From: Neocallimastix lanati (nom. inval.)
Taxonomy: Eukaryota; Neocallimastigomycota; Neocallimastigomycetes; Neocallimastigales; Neocallimastigaceae
Length of the DNA: 64,000 bases
Assembly: GCA_016946835.1 (NCBI GenBank)
Contig: JACVTC010000051.1
Coordinates: forward strand, 731,001-795,000
Direction: 5' to 3'
Shown here in pieces: positions 1 to 14,847 of the stretch (its first letter is position 1; each line of letters opens with the position of its first letter). Under the pieces are notes generated by a model, which saw nothing but the letters and a program-made list of their open reading frames with translations, was not told the origin of the DNA and did no database searches. Made by a program: the position numbers and the translations under genes.

Positions 1-99
1 GTATATGAGGATTAATATTAATAATCCCATGAAACAACTTTAAAATATATGTTGTATAAAAATTTTGAAATAAGAATAAAGTACATAAGGATATATTTA

Positions 100-3000
100 T
101 TAATGATTATCTAAATAAATATATTTTTAAATACTCTCTTTTTATTTTACATTTTATTTTATTTAATATATGATTTGAATTACAAGAAGAAACTAAAACC
201 TCTAAATCCATAATTCTTAACTCTATATCATCATTATAGTTTTCAATTTTAAATTTTAAATTATATTTATTTGGATTTGCGAAATTCTAAAATTATTTAA
301 TTCGCAAAGACCCTCATAATTATATTTAATGTATATATAAAGTTTTTAAAGAGAATTTAAAAAGGAAAATTAATAAATATGTTTATATTCATTCTTTCAT
401 TTTATTACTATTAATATATCATTGATTATTCTATTTCATTTATATATATATTATATCTTTTTTTTTTTTTTTTTTTATTTTTTTTATTTTTTTATTTTTA
501 AATATATATATCATCATCCTCAACATTAATCTATTTAAATTCCCATTGAAATTTACATTTAAATTATAATAAAATAAATAGAATTTACCATGAATAAATG
601 AGCAAGTATTTCCTATCAAATGATAATTATTATTATTTGACTTATTGTTTGACTTATTTATATTATTTATCTTTTTTTTTTCAGCTTGTTCTTCCAATAT
701 TGTTTTTATCATCATTGATGAATAGTATTTCGTTATATCTTTAATAATACTATTAAATTCATCATATAACGTAAACACTAAATTTAAATAGGCACCAGTA
801 GTAATTTGAATCAAATTATCAGGAAAATCTGGTTCCAGTAAAATATAGGCTGGTTTTGAAGTATAATCATTAATAATAGAGTTAACAGTATTATTTAGAT
901 ATATATTATTCTCAAGATTAAATAAATTTTCTACTACTGAATTTGGAGAAAAGATACCCCCTCCTAAAATTCCAGCTTTATTATATGAAAATTTATTATT
1001 TACTAATATAGCCAAATATATTTTTTGAAATTCTGAATACATAGCCCCTCCAAAATCTTCAGCACTATTTTCATTAAAAATATTATTTTCAATAATGAGA
1101 GTTTTATTTTCATTCATATTAATAATTTTTCCATTTTTCATGTATATTGCACCACCATTAACAGCATTATTTTTCGAAAATTCATTTGATGATAAATTCA
1201 ATCTTAAATTTGATATTTCATCAAAACAACTATTAATAAGAAGAAAAAAAAAATTTTTTTAATAATTTTATATATATATCTATATAAATCATATATATTA
1301 TAAATAATATATATATATATTTCTTACATAGCTCCTCCATTACTTTTACTATTATTATTTATAAATTTTGAATTTGTAATAGATAAATTTATATTATTAT
1401 TAAAATGAATGCCACCACATTCTTCTTTACTAGTATTTATATTTTCTGAGATTTTTACGTTGGAAAATATAACCTTACTCTATTTTATTATTATACAAAA
1501 AAAAAATAAAAAAAAAAAAAAGTAATTATATATAAGATGATATATATATTGTTAGTACTTGATATTAGTATTAATGTAATGATTAATCTTTTTCAATAAC
1601 ATTTTTAGATTCATTCGAAATGAAAGATCCATATGAAATAATATTAGTAATATTTGAATTTTCAAATAGAAATTCATTGCTATTACCAATAATCTTAATT
1701 AGTGGACCATTTGATATACCATCTTGAATTCTAAAATTTTTTATAGTCATTTTAAAATTTGCTTCCCCAGAATCATATAAAATAAATGAAGTATCTCCAC
1801 CATCTCCAATACACTCAAAATCTTTTACTTCAACATTATTAAATTCGATATTTTGATATAAAATATGAAACAAAGCTTTAGAATTCGTTTTAATATTTTT
1901 TAATATTACATTTTTTAATACATATTTAGATTCTTCCCCTAATAAACCGTTATTAACACTATATATAAAAATATAAATATTTTTATATAAATATAAATAA
2001 AAATTTTTTTTTTATTTATATAAATATATATATATATATTAATTCTATTTTTTTAATTTTTATTTAGTATTTGACAAATTTATAATTATTAAATTTTTAC
2101 TTTAAATTTAAGAAAATCCAATTTGTTATTTTTATATCAGAATATTTTGCATCCGATATAGCAGGTATAGAATTCCTTAAAGTTATATTATTAAAAACGC
2201 AATTTTCAATCTCACAAACTATAGAATTACCATGTAATAAAGTATTTGAACCTATTTGAAGTTTTTTTTATTATTATTTTTTTTATTTGTTATTATTTAA
2301 TTTTTATTGTTTTATTTTTTATTTTTTTATTGAATAAAATTTTTATAAATATAAAAAAATTAAAAAAAAAAAATTTATAAAATATCAAATTTTAATTATA
2401 TATATATATATTAAAATAATAATAATAATATATAATTTCAACACGCGAATTGATCATATAAAAATGTTGATTCTCAGGATTATTAATATCAATTAAATAC
2501 CCATTCTCACTATAACAATTTTAAAATGTGGTGTTATTTATTCTTTTTTAATAGAATTGATTTAAAATAATATATAATAAAATTGAAATATATATATATA
2601 TATCTATTTATTTACATAAATAATATATTTATAATATAAAATTATTAATATAATGAATAAATAGTTATTCTATTAATTATTATAATTACTCAAGCATTAA
2701 ACTACCACTTAAAATTAATGGCAAATCACTATTAATGTTTTCAAATATTGAATTATTGATTGATAAAGCATTATATTCTGACTTATTATAAAAGATTGAA
2801 CCTGAGAGCAATCATCATTACTCTTTTCAGTTTCTAAGAAATAACCTTTAAAAATTAAAAATTTAAAAAAAAAATAGTAATTAAAAAAAATAATAATTTT
2901 TATAAAAAAAAAAAAATAATTAAGAAAAGTTTAAAGATATTTACTTTATAAAAATATTTATCAATATTATGATTATATATATGAAGATTTTATCCTTGAT

Positions 3001-3829
3001 AACATTATATATATCAATTATATTTTACAATTATCAATAGTAATCTGGCTAAAATGAGAATATATCAATCTCTTATTATGAATAAAACTACAATTTATGT
3101 ATTTTATTGTTGAACATTTATACAATTCTGGATGTTTTATTTCATAATTATGATTAACAAAGATTATTTTTTTTTTCATTATTGCTGTATAATATTTAAT
3201 TTAATAGTTATAAAAAAAAAAAAAATAAGATAATATTCAATTATATATAATATAGAATAAAATTATATATTAATATATAGAGAGAGAGAGAGATTTTTTT
3301 TTAAAGTATATATATGATTATATATGATTATTTATGATTAATATAAATATATATTTAATAATAGAATATTATAACATACTAAAAATTACAATTTTTGAAA
3401 ACTACTTGAGGTTCAATTTGAGTTTGTTTAGTACATATGATATCAACATGTATAAATTGAGCCTTATTATATTGAATGGTACAATTATTCATTTCGAAAT
3501 GGAACATATCTGTACTTGCATTTATATCAATAGCATTCACATCTTCCTTTGCATAATTTTGAAAAATAATATTTTCAAATTTTACAATTTCTCCTTTCCC
3601 TGATAAATATATAAGTGTAATTTTCCTTTCTTATAATCAAAAATGGTTCCATTTTTGTTTCCTTAAAATAAATGTTCACTATAACATAAATATCTTCTCT
3701 AAATTCCACAAATTTTGATAAATCATCCACAAAATTTAAAATTAAATCTTCATTTGAATTATTTTTAATAAAATCACTCAAATTATAAAATGAATTTTCA
3801 TTGTTTCTTATAGTAAAATTCCTTTTCAT
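100..3829 (-). pseudogene. Beta-helix (Pmp-like) surface protein gene, multi-exon, frameshifted
   Basis: I see about ten exons on the minus strand: 3829-3575, about 3620-3380, about 3185-3029, 2845-2690, 2509-2445, 2251-2101, 1958-1601, 1479-1328, 1229-589 and about 315-100. Splice sites are good and phases mostly join (for example 2690/2509, 2101/1958 and 1328/1229). The protein is built of short NNxFxxN-type turns with GGAI/GGAM motifs (SNGGAI, VNGGAIY, FGGAMYS, LGGGIFS), as in right-handed parallel beta-helices of the chlamydial Pmp type. In gut fungi such ectodomains often precede a seven-helix receptor; that is family knowledge, and no membrane helices are visible here. The part below about 315 ends at a stop near 100. 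The frame breaks near 3660, 3615, 2812 and 290, and possibly in the A-run at 3170. No signal peptide was found before 3829. It is either a young pseudogene or a gene hit by homopolymer sequencing errors. Confidence 0.6.
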
Positions 3830-3839
3830 ATGTGTTTTT

Positions 3840-6140
<2,301 letters not shown>

Positions 6141-7288
6141 TCATTGCATCAGCTCAAATTTTTGAAACTTCCCCTCGTACTACTAAACTTATGCATTTAT
6201 TGATATAAAACTATATTTTTTCATTATTTATCACATATATTAAAAATGTCATTATTGAACAAGTTAAACAAAATTGGTAAAAGGAGAACAACCTTAACGA
6301 ATACCTTTCTTAAATACTAAATGATACCGATAAATTATTCATCAACCCTTACACTAGCCTTTGAAGAAAAAAGTATAAATTTTCAATAAAATTATAGCAC
6401 TTTCCTCTGATGCCTAAAGTGATGAATCTTCATTAATAAATTATATATAGGAACAGAGTCATACGCATTTTTAAGGTCCGAAAAAAGCAAAGTAAGTATT
6501 CATATTTTCCAATTTTCGTCTCTGAAATATATAATTCTTAATGAAGTGTAAAGATGCAACGATAATTATTACAATTTGATAGATCTCCCTTTTTTTTATG
6601 AATAGAAACTATCGACGTGTTATTTCATGATTTAGGAAAATCACCACTCCAAATACAACTTATTAAGGCTTTGAAACATTTGAAGCCAGATGAAAATATT
6701 ACAATTATTTTCACTAGATTCTTCTGAATCATCTTTATCAGGAATCATAGCTTTGAAAAAATTCCATTGGAATATTGAAATCCCATTAGGATGAGAGACT
6801 GTGAATGATTTATTATTAATTTTTGTATTTTTTTTTCATATTTCCATGCTTTCCTACTCTTATTTTTTTTAAGAGCTAAACGAACATCCAATTTTAATCT
6901 AATATAATTATTCTTTTTTTTTTTTTTCCTAGATTCGTTACATTTTTTTTTAAGAATTGATTTACATAGCATAATCTATTATATGAGAGTTAAGAATTTT
7001 AGTAAATTCATTGGAATTAAATGCAAATTTAATAATAAAGCTTAATTTGTTTATACTTTAAATGTTTTATTTGCAGGGCATTCAAAACATCGCTTTTCTG
7101 ATTTCTGTTGATGAGGTAATCGATAGACCTTGGTAATGGAATTAGTAGTGTTAATGAACTTTTCAACTATACTATCTATCTGAAAGTTCTCCATTTTCCA
7201 ATATTTTACTTAGAATCTCAAACTTATTGTGATCACAAATTTCTTTCTTAAGTTTAAGACATTTTTGTACCTATCCCACCTAACAAAT

Positions 7289-7319
<31 letters not shown>

Positions 7320-7724
7320 TTTTTTTATTTTTTTTTTTTTTTTGGTAACAAAAAATGATTCATTTGTGGCAGTTTTCTTGCAAAAAAAATTACACGTGAT
7401 TTATGATCAATTACAAAGGTTATTATTGATTAATTTGTCTTGTAAATCAGCGTCGTTCAAGTTAAAGTCTCCAAAAAGAATCGATGGATGGTTAGTGAGA
7501 CTAAGAAACCATGTGAAAACTTCAGAAAATGCTTATCGGACTTGTAATGAGAGTGTTTTTCTTTGTGAGAATATAGACATTATCTAGAGAATATTTAGAG
7601 TAATGTTATAGGCCATAGATTACAATTGATAAAAAATGAAACTAATCTAATCTAATATAAAAAAAACTAAAAACATAGAAATATAAATATTAATATAAAA
7701 TATTAATATAAAATGTATAAAAAA

Positions 7725-7950
7725 TAAAATAAAATAAAATAAAATAAAATAAAATAAAATAAAATAAAATAAAATAAAATAAAATAAAATAAAATAAAAT
7801 AAAATAAAATAAAATAAAATAAAATAAAATAAAATAAAATAAAATAAAATAAAATAAAATAAAATAAAATAAAATAAAATAAAATAAAATAAAATAAAAT
7901 AAAATAAAATAAAATAAAATAAAAAATAAAATAAAAAATAAAATAAAACA
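7725..7950. repeat. (AAAAT)n array inside LINE copy 1
   Basis: About 45 near-perfect pentanucleotide units. An equivalent array sits at the same relative place in copy 2, so it was present before the two copies separated. Confidence 0.9.
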
Positions 7951-8166
7951 AATAAATATAGAAAAATTAAAAAATAATTATATGAAAATCATAGTTCTAT
8001 TTTTCTTTGCTTTTTCTTTTTTTTTTTTTTCACTTTGTATTGTCAATTATTTGAATAAAATAAATGACTTTGTATATTTTGTTATAGTGAATAAACTTTT
8101 TTTTTTTTTTTTTTTTTTTTGGTATATTAATAAGTCTCTGTTTAATGTAGTGAAAACGATTCATAT

Positions 8167-8205
8167 GAATCTTTTTATAGTAGGGAAAAAGCTATAAAAA
8201 GATTC
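8167..8205. other. Perfect hairpin in LINE 5' region (copy 1)
   Basis: GAATCTTTTTATAG and its exact reverse complement are separated by an 11-base loop. The same hairpin, arms and loop unchanged, is at 13181-13219 in copy 2. It lies between the 5' monomers and the endonuclease region, so it would be in the 5' untranslated part of the element RNA. Confidence 0.7.
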
Positions 8206-8587
8206 TCATCCGTTAAAAATAAGTCTTAAACACAAGCTTTGGTGTGAATCTATCTTCTACATTTCCATTTTACAATAGCAGTATGAGTTTAAATAATACT
8301 AATGGAAAAAGCATATATAAAATAATGCTAAAGTAAAAAATACAATAGATTCATTACAATGTTAATATGTAAAATCTACATGATATTATTAATTATACAA
8401 CTTCAATGTTACTTTATATCCAGTTTAAAACAATATAAAACATAAGGTTCACTTTCTATAGTCTTCCTATATTACAAAATTTCTCTCTTCTTACAAGATG
8501 GAGCTTAAGAATAGATAGCCATAAGATTATCATCATAATTACAGAAAGCTATAATTAGTACACCTGATATAGGCCATTCATTTTCAT

Positions 8588-8589
<2 letters not shown>

Positions 8590-8667
<78 letters not shown>

Positions 8668-8672
8668 TTTCA
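8590..8672. repeat. (TTTA)n array in LINE copy 1
   Basis: About 20 tetranucleotide units just inside the 5' monomers. The same array, longer, is at 13605-13705 in copy 2. Confidence 0.85.
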
Positions 8673-8744
8673 AATTTTCTATTTATTTCTATTTCATTTT
8701 AATTATTATTGTTGTTGTCAATTTAAACTGAATTAAAAAAAAAA

Positions 8745-8865
8745 ATTAATAGTATCACTTTTCTTTAAAACAAAATAACAAAAAAAAATTAATAGTATCA
8801 CTTTTCTTTAAAACAAAATAACAAAAAAAAAATTAATAGTATCACTTTTCTTTAAAACAAAATAA

Positions 8866-8868
<3 letters not shown>
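8745..8868 (-). repeat. Three tandem 5' monomers of about 43 bp (LINE copy 1)
   Basis: Three units starting at 8745, 8788 and 8832 share the core AGTATCACTTTTCTTTAAAA followed by CAAAATAACA. They are nearly identical apart from A-run length. The same unit occurs twice at 13783-13887 in copy 2, and a diverged unit follows at about 13955-13985. Tandem monomers at the 5' end of a LINE commonly serve as promoter units in other families; that role here is inference. Confidence 0.75.
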
Positions 8869-8911
<43 letters not shown>

Positions 8912-9419
8912 GCCGCAATTATTACGAACTTTAATCTTTATTTATTTATTTTTATATAAAATACATGTATGCTTTAAATTTTAATAAAAAATAAAAAACA
9001 CAGAATTAATAAAATAAATAAACATTATATTTCCAATTTGAACATAATAATATATGAAATAGTAACGTGAAATAAAAAGTAATAATCAAAAATAAGTGTA
9101 TAAATAAATTCAGAAAAAAGTTCATATGAAACGAACCTCACCTCCTTATGGATTAGGGTTTGAATTGACTATCTGAAAGAAATTATGGTCCTCTCCTTCA
9201 GAGGCATTGGACCTGCTGAGCCTCTCTTACTGCATTTTCAGCGTTGACACTCCTGGTTAGTTTGCGCTTATACTTTCGGAATAGTAACCCTTGCCGAGTA
9301 CTAGCCCGAGGCATAATTTTTGCAAAAAGAGTCACAGTTCGCACCAAGAATGGCGTTTTTGAATAATCACCAGAAATGACTTGGTTCTTAAACAAAATAT
9401 TCCATTCCTTTTTATAATT

Positions 9420-10098
9420 TTAATCTATTACATCTGCATCCCTTCCACCAAGAAGAAAGTTATATAATTGGTACCACGTTACATAAACATTATTTAGAAA
9501 ATTAATAGAATTACCACGATTTTTATCAATTGAAGTATTCACTAAATTAGAAGTAACGATATTATAATTTTCACTATCACTAATATTAATATTTCTATTT
9601 TCACTATCACTATTTCTACTATTATTAACAATATTATTTCTATTGTTAATATTATTAATATTATATATTTCGTTACTACTATCAGAATCAGAACTTAATT
9701 CTATATTATTCATATCTATGATAACAGTGTCTACATTTTTACTATTAAATATTGGACAATATTTAGAAATAATATAAAATATTTCATAAAGAATTTCAAA
9801 ATCCTTAAAATATTTCATTCGAAATTCACGGAAAAGATAGCATTTAGAAAACCAATGTTCCAAATCGAGGATTACTATTTTTTCTATAACAACAAGGATA
9901 CCTTTCAGGACAGTCTTCTTCAATCATATTGGCGGCTTTGGTAACACGAGCATCGAATTTATATCCACATCTGGCACGAACTATCCATCGGAAGCCAATG
10001 CTAAATTCAGGATATTTATAATTTAGCTTAAGATACTCTCTAGTTTTCTCAAAATTATTATTTTTATAAGCCTTAGCTTTGATTGATTTTCCTGCCAT
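9420..10098 (-). pseudogene. LINE copy 2: zinc-binding C-terminal domain, frameshifted
   Basis: Translation from 10098 begins MAGKSIKAKAYKNNN and runs to a CCYRKNSNPR stretch. A frameshift near 9870 separates this from the continuation HWFSKCYLFREF, giving the C-x(n)-C...H-x(4)-C pattern of the zinc-binding domain often found after LINE reverse transcriptases. A Ser/Asn-rich tail follows to a stop at 9420. Copy 3 carries the same domain without this frameshift. Confidence 0.7.
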
Positions 10099-10559
10099 AT
10101 CTCTATCCCAGTAAAAGTTTAAAATATCTTTTTTTGATGGAAATTTATTTAATTTGTCAGCTAAAATTTTACTTTCTTTTTTCTATGCATGACGTCTACA
10201 ACGAGATATATTTCTAATTAAACCCGAGATAATACATTTCGAGTTTTTCCATTTTTTAGAATACCTTACCTGAGCAATCGTACATTTCGCCGAAAGAGGA
10301 GGAATGTTAAGTTCTTTAGAAACACAATAAAGGGAAGTAAAGCTATTCCCTTTAGAAAATCCTTCAATCCAGTATAATCCTGAATTAACTAGTGTCTGTG
10401 TACTTCTCGTTCTATCCTTGTTAGATCCAAGTAGAGGTGCCTAATATGAAACTTGTCCAATTACTATAGCAGAAAATAACATTCTTTTATAAGGATCGGA
10501 ATGTGAGGATTCTTAAGAAATCCTTTAATGGAATAAAGTGCATTTCTAACTTTATTATT

Positions 10560-11720
10560 CATTCTCTGTATGATCGGTTTCAATTCTAAATCATTTGAAA
10601 ATAGTACACCTAAGTAGGAATAGCAATTTCGTTTTAGGTAACTCTTGACTTGAAAGATAAAAGGTAGGATTACTAATATAAAGAAATCTAGAAATTTCTC
10701 CTCGTACTACTAGACTGGCACATTTATTGATACCAAATTGCAATTTCATTATTTCTAGCCCATTTACTGGCAAACTTTAAACAATTTCTTAAGTTGGGAT
10801 CTTGTTGGAGCACATAACACAATGTCATCTACAAAAAGACCACGACAACAACGTTTATCACCAATAGAGATGCCATATTTATTACAATTATTAAAAATAC
10901 CATTAATGAACAAGTTAAACAAAATTGGTGAGAGGGGACAACCTTGACGAATTCCTTTCTTAATATTAAATGATTTCGATAATTGTCCATCAACTCTTAG
11001 ACAAGCCTTGGAAGATAAGTATAAATTTTCAATAAAATTATAGCACTTACCTCTAATACCTAAAGTGATGAATCTTCATTAATACATTATATATGGGCAT
11101 TGAGTCATACGCTTTTTTAAGGTCCAAAAAAAAAAAGCAAGGTTAAGTATCCTTATTTTCAAATTTCCTTCTCTGATATATAATTCTTAATGTAGTGTAA
11201 AGACTTATACATTCCTCTCGATTACGAAATCCAAATTGTTCAGGTCTTATAAAACCTTCATCAACTCCATATTTAGAGATTCTATTAGCTATAATTTTTG
11301 CTATAATTTTTAATCCATTATTGATAAGAGAGATGTCACGATAGTTATTACAATCTGATGGATCACCCTTTTCTTTTTTTATGAATAGATACTATTGATG
11401 GGTTATTCCATGATTTTTGGAAATCACCATTCCAAATACGATTGATTAAGGCTTTGAGACATTTAAAGCCAGATGAAATATTACTATTATTATCACTTGA
11501 TCCTTATGAATCATCTTTACAAGGAATCAAAGCTTTGAAGAATTCTATTGGAATCCCATCAGGACCACAAGCTTTAAAGTTAGGAGTGGAGGAGATTGCT
11601 TTGCAAATTTCTTCATCGCTAATACCTTGGTTAATATTCCACTCTTGTTGTCTTGGTCTTCTCAAATTCCTTAGTGCATCAGAATCTTTCCATTAATCTT
11701 TAGAAAGACTGTGGCCAGAA
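10560..11720 (-). pseudogene. LINE copy 2: reverse transcriptase, broken
   Basis: Recognisable blocks, in order on the minus strand: KACGPDGIPIEFFK (about 11580-11540), IHKKxGDPSDCNNYRDISL (about 11380-11320), FFLDLKKAYDS (about 11130-11095), RQGCPLS (about 10955-10935) and GLFVDD (about 10842-10825, the FxDD catalytic box). These are the conserved non-LTR RT motifs. Several in-frame stops and shifts lie between them, for example in the ACPCKDDS-like region near 11510. A further in-frame TAG after VSY at about 10445 is shared with copy 3. Confidence 0.8.
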
Positions 11721-12334
11721 GAATCCGACCCTAAGAATTTATAATGAGAATGTCAAACTTTTAATTTTTCATCTGAAGAAGAAATAAGTTCATTATTATA
11801 ATTTTTAATAGGATGGATGAGAGACTGTGAAAGATTTATTATTTATTTTTGTATTTTTTTTTCATATTTCCATGCTTTCCTACTCTTATTTTTTTAAGAG
11901 CTAACGAACATCCAATTTTAATCCAATATAAATATTTTTTTTTCCTAAATTCGTTACATTTTTTATGAATTGATTCGCAAAGTCTGTTATACGAGTCAAC
12001 TATTTTAGCAAATTCATTGGAATCATTTGCAGAAACATAACGCTTAATTTGTTTGTATTTAATATGCTTTACCTTTTGAGACAATAAATTTTTTGTGACA
12101 TTTTAAACATCGCTTTTCTGATTTCTGTTGAAAATGTAATCAATAAATCTTTAGCAATGGAATTAGTAGTGTTAATGAACTTTTCAACTATACTATCTAT
12201 CTGAAAGAAAGTACTCCATTTTCCAATATTTTACTTAGAATCTCAAACTTATTGTGATCACAAATTTCTTTCTTAAGTTTAAGATATTTTTGTACCTATC
12301 CCACCTAACAAATTTATTTATTTATTTATTCACT

Positions 12335-12660
12335 TATTTATTTTTTTTTTAGTAACAAAAAATGATTCATTTGTGGCAGTTTTCTTGCAAAAATAATTAC
12401 AAGTGATTTATGATCAATTACCAAGGTTATTATTGGTTATTTGTTTTGTAAATCAGCGGTGCTCAAGTTAAAGTCTCCAAAAAGAATCGATGGATGGTTA
12501 GTGAGACTAAGAAACCATGTGAAAACTTCAGAGAATGCTTATCGGACTTGTAATGAGAGTGTTTTTCTTTGTGGGAATATAGACATTATCTAGAGAATAT
12601 TTAGAGTAATGTTATAGGCCATAGATTACAATTGATAAAAAATGAAACTAATATAAGCTA
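12335..12660 (-). pseudogene. LINE copy 2: APE-type endonuclease remnant
   Basis: The frame EVFTWFLSLTNHPSILFGDFN contains the LFGDFN motif of apurinic/apyrimidinic-type endonuclease domains of LINEs (about 12490-12455). Stops flank it on both sides. The same stops, including a TAA about 12 codons upstream of the motif, are present in copy 1 at the matching place. Confidence 0.6.
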
Positions 12661-12725
12661 ATATAAAAAAACTAAAAACATAGAAATATAAAGATTAATA
12701 TAAAATATTAATATAAAATGTATAA

Positions 12726-12970
12726 AAAATAAAATAAAATAAAATAAAATAAAAATAAAATAAAATAAAATAAAATAAAATAAAATAAAATAAAATAAAA
12801 TAAAATAAAATAAAATAAAATAAAATAAAATAAAATAAAATAAAATAAAATAAAATAAAATAAAATAAAATAAAATAAAATAAAATAAAATAAAATAAAA
12901 TAAAATAAAATAAAATAAAATAAAATAAAATAAAATAAAATAAAATAAAAAAATAAAATAAAATAAAATA
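12726..12970. repeat. (AAAAT)n array inside LINE copy 2
   Basis: About 48 pentanucleotide units, homologous in position to 7725-7950. Confidence 0.9.
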
Positions 12971-13180
12971 AATAAATATAGAAAAATTAAAAAATAATTA
13001 TATGAAAATCATAGTTCTATTTTTCTTTGCTTCCTCTTTTTTTTTTTCACTTTGTATTGTCATTTATTAGAATAAAATAAATGACTTTGTATATTTTGTT
13101 ATAGTGAATAAACTTTTTTTTTTTTTTTTTTTTTGGTAGATTAATAAGTCTCTTTTTAATGTAGTGAAAACGATTCATAT

Positions 13181-13219
13181 GAATCTTTTTATAGTAGGGA
13201 AAAAGCTATAAAAAGATTC
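13181..13219. other. Perfect hairpin in LINE 5' region (copy 2)
   Basis: The same 14-bp arms (GAATCTTTTTATAG) and 11-base loop as at 8167-8205. Confidence 0.7.
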
Positions 13220-13601
13220 TCATCCGTTAAAAATAAGTCTTAAACACAAGCTTTGGTGTGAATCTATCTCCTACATTTCCATTTTACAATAGCAGTATGA
13301 GTTTAAATAATACTAATGGAAAAAGCATATATAAAATAATGCTAAAGTAAAAAATACAATAGATTCATTACAATGTTAATATGTAGAATCTACATGATAT
13401 TATTAATTATACAACTTCAATGAAACTTTATATCCAGTTTAAAACAATATAAAACATAAGGTTCACTTTCTATAGTCTTCCTATATTACAAAATTTCACT
13501 CTTCTTACAAGATGCAGCTTAAGAAAAGATAGCCATAAGATTATCATCATAATTACAGAAAGCTATAATTAGTACACCTGATATAGGCCATTCATTTTCA
13601 T

Positions 13602-13705
<104 letters not shown>

Positions 13706-13744
13706 TATTTCATTTTAATTATTATTGTCAATTTAAATTAAATT

Positions 13745-13782
<38 letters not shown>

Positions 13783-13785
<3 letters not shown>

Positions 13786-13820
13786 ATAGTATCACTTTTC
13801 TCTAAAACAAAATAACAAAA

Positions 13821-13851
<31 letters not shown>

Positions 13852-13887
13852 CAATAGTATCACTTTTCTTTAAAACAAAATAACAAA
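13783..13887 (-). repeat. 5' tandem monomers of LINE copy 2
   Basis: Two units sharing AGTATCACTTTTC...AAAACAAAATAACA, separated by an AT dinucleotide run. A diverged third unit (AGTAACACTCTTTTTAAAAG) is at about 13955-13985. They match the units at 8745-8868. Confidence 0.7.
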
Positions 13888-13890
13888 AAA

Positions 13891-14147
13891 GTACATTTTT
13901 TCTTTTTTTTTTTTTTTTTAACAAATTCAAAGAAATCATATTATAAATTGCAAAATAGTAACACTCTTTTTAAAAGAAATAAATAAATAATAAACTTTTT
14001 TTTTTTTTTTTTTTTTATTTATTTATTTTAAATTATATTTACTTTATTATAATTAATTAAAGATAAATTTTTTATGTCTTTTATATATTTTTTATAAAAA
14101 CTTTTATATATATTTATTATTTCTTTATATATTAAAAAAAAAATAAA

Positions 14148-14183
<36 letters not shown>

Positions 14184-14213
14184 AATTAAGTTATATTTTA
14201 TTCCTTTATAATT

Positions 14214-14246
<33 letters not shown>

Positions 14247-14755
14247 TACTATTTACGATAATAAAGAAAAAAATTAATATACCATTATTTATATATTATT
14301 ATTAAAAATTAATATTATTTATTATTCTCTTATAAATATAAATATTATAATAATTAAAAAATAGTATAGTATAGCTAATTTGTATTTAGTTATATTAAAC
14401 GATAAAAATAAAATATTTTTTATCAAAAATATTTAATATTAAAAAAAAAAAAAAAAAAGTTTCATATTTGATTAAATAAATAAAATAATATATTATATAT
14501 AAAAAAAAAAAAAAAAAATAAAAAAAGAAAAAAAATATATATTGCTTTTCGATTTTGTATATATTAGATTAATTAAAAAAACTAAAAACAATAATAAAAA
14601 TAAAAATAAAATAATAATATAAAATATATATATATATATATTTTTTTTTAACTATTGTTGTTATTATTATTGATTCTTTAATATAAATTCGAGTTGTATA
14701 TATAACTCGAATTTACATTAAGAATTCACAATAGTAATAATTATAATTATAATTG

Positions 14756-14795
<40 letters not shown>

Positions 14796-14847
14796 TTATT
14801 AACCGAGCCATTTCATTTTATTATAATAAATATTATTTATTTCTCTA
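13891..14847. other. Spacer and likely 3' UTR of the Gln-rich gene
   Basis: A/T homopolymers and AT runs only, except for an imperfect hairpin at 14684-14715. The part nearest 14847 should be the 3' untranslated region of the gene that ends there. Confidence 0.5.
14684..14715. other. Hairpin downstream of the Gln-rich gene
   Basis: TAAATTCGAGTT (14684-14695) and its exact reverse complement (14704-14715) flank an 8-base AT loop. Weaker pairing continues outward for about 15-20 bases on each side (TTAAT/ATTAA and GATTC/GAATTC). It lies about 130 bases after the stop codon of the minus-strand gene, so it could be a 3' UTR RNA stem. Confidence 0.5.

Larger units (their letters stand above)
6150..8868 (-). 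mobile_element. LINE copy 1, degenerate, lacking its 3' part
   Basis: This stretch is a diverged copy of 10660-13890: the same blocks appear in the same order and orientation. From 5' to 3' on the minus strand it has about 43-bp tandem monomers (8868-8745), a TTTA array, a perfect 14-bp hairpin (8205-8167), an AAAAT array, an endonuclease remnant (about 7600-7340) and reverse-transcriptase remnants (about 6740-6160). It carries an internal deletion of roughly 130 bases near 6225 relative to copy 2, removing the FxDD box. The zinc-binding 3' third present in copies 2 and 3 is absent. No long reading frame survives, so this is a dead element. Its 5' monomers directly abut the poly-A end of copy 2. 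Confidence 0.75.

Noticed and set aside
7342..7587. Plus-strand 81-codon frame in LINE copy 1
   Set aside because: Antisense of the endonuclease remnant, whose minus-strand reading carries the LFGDFN motif.
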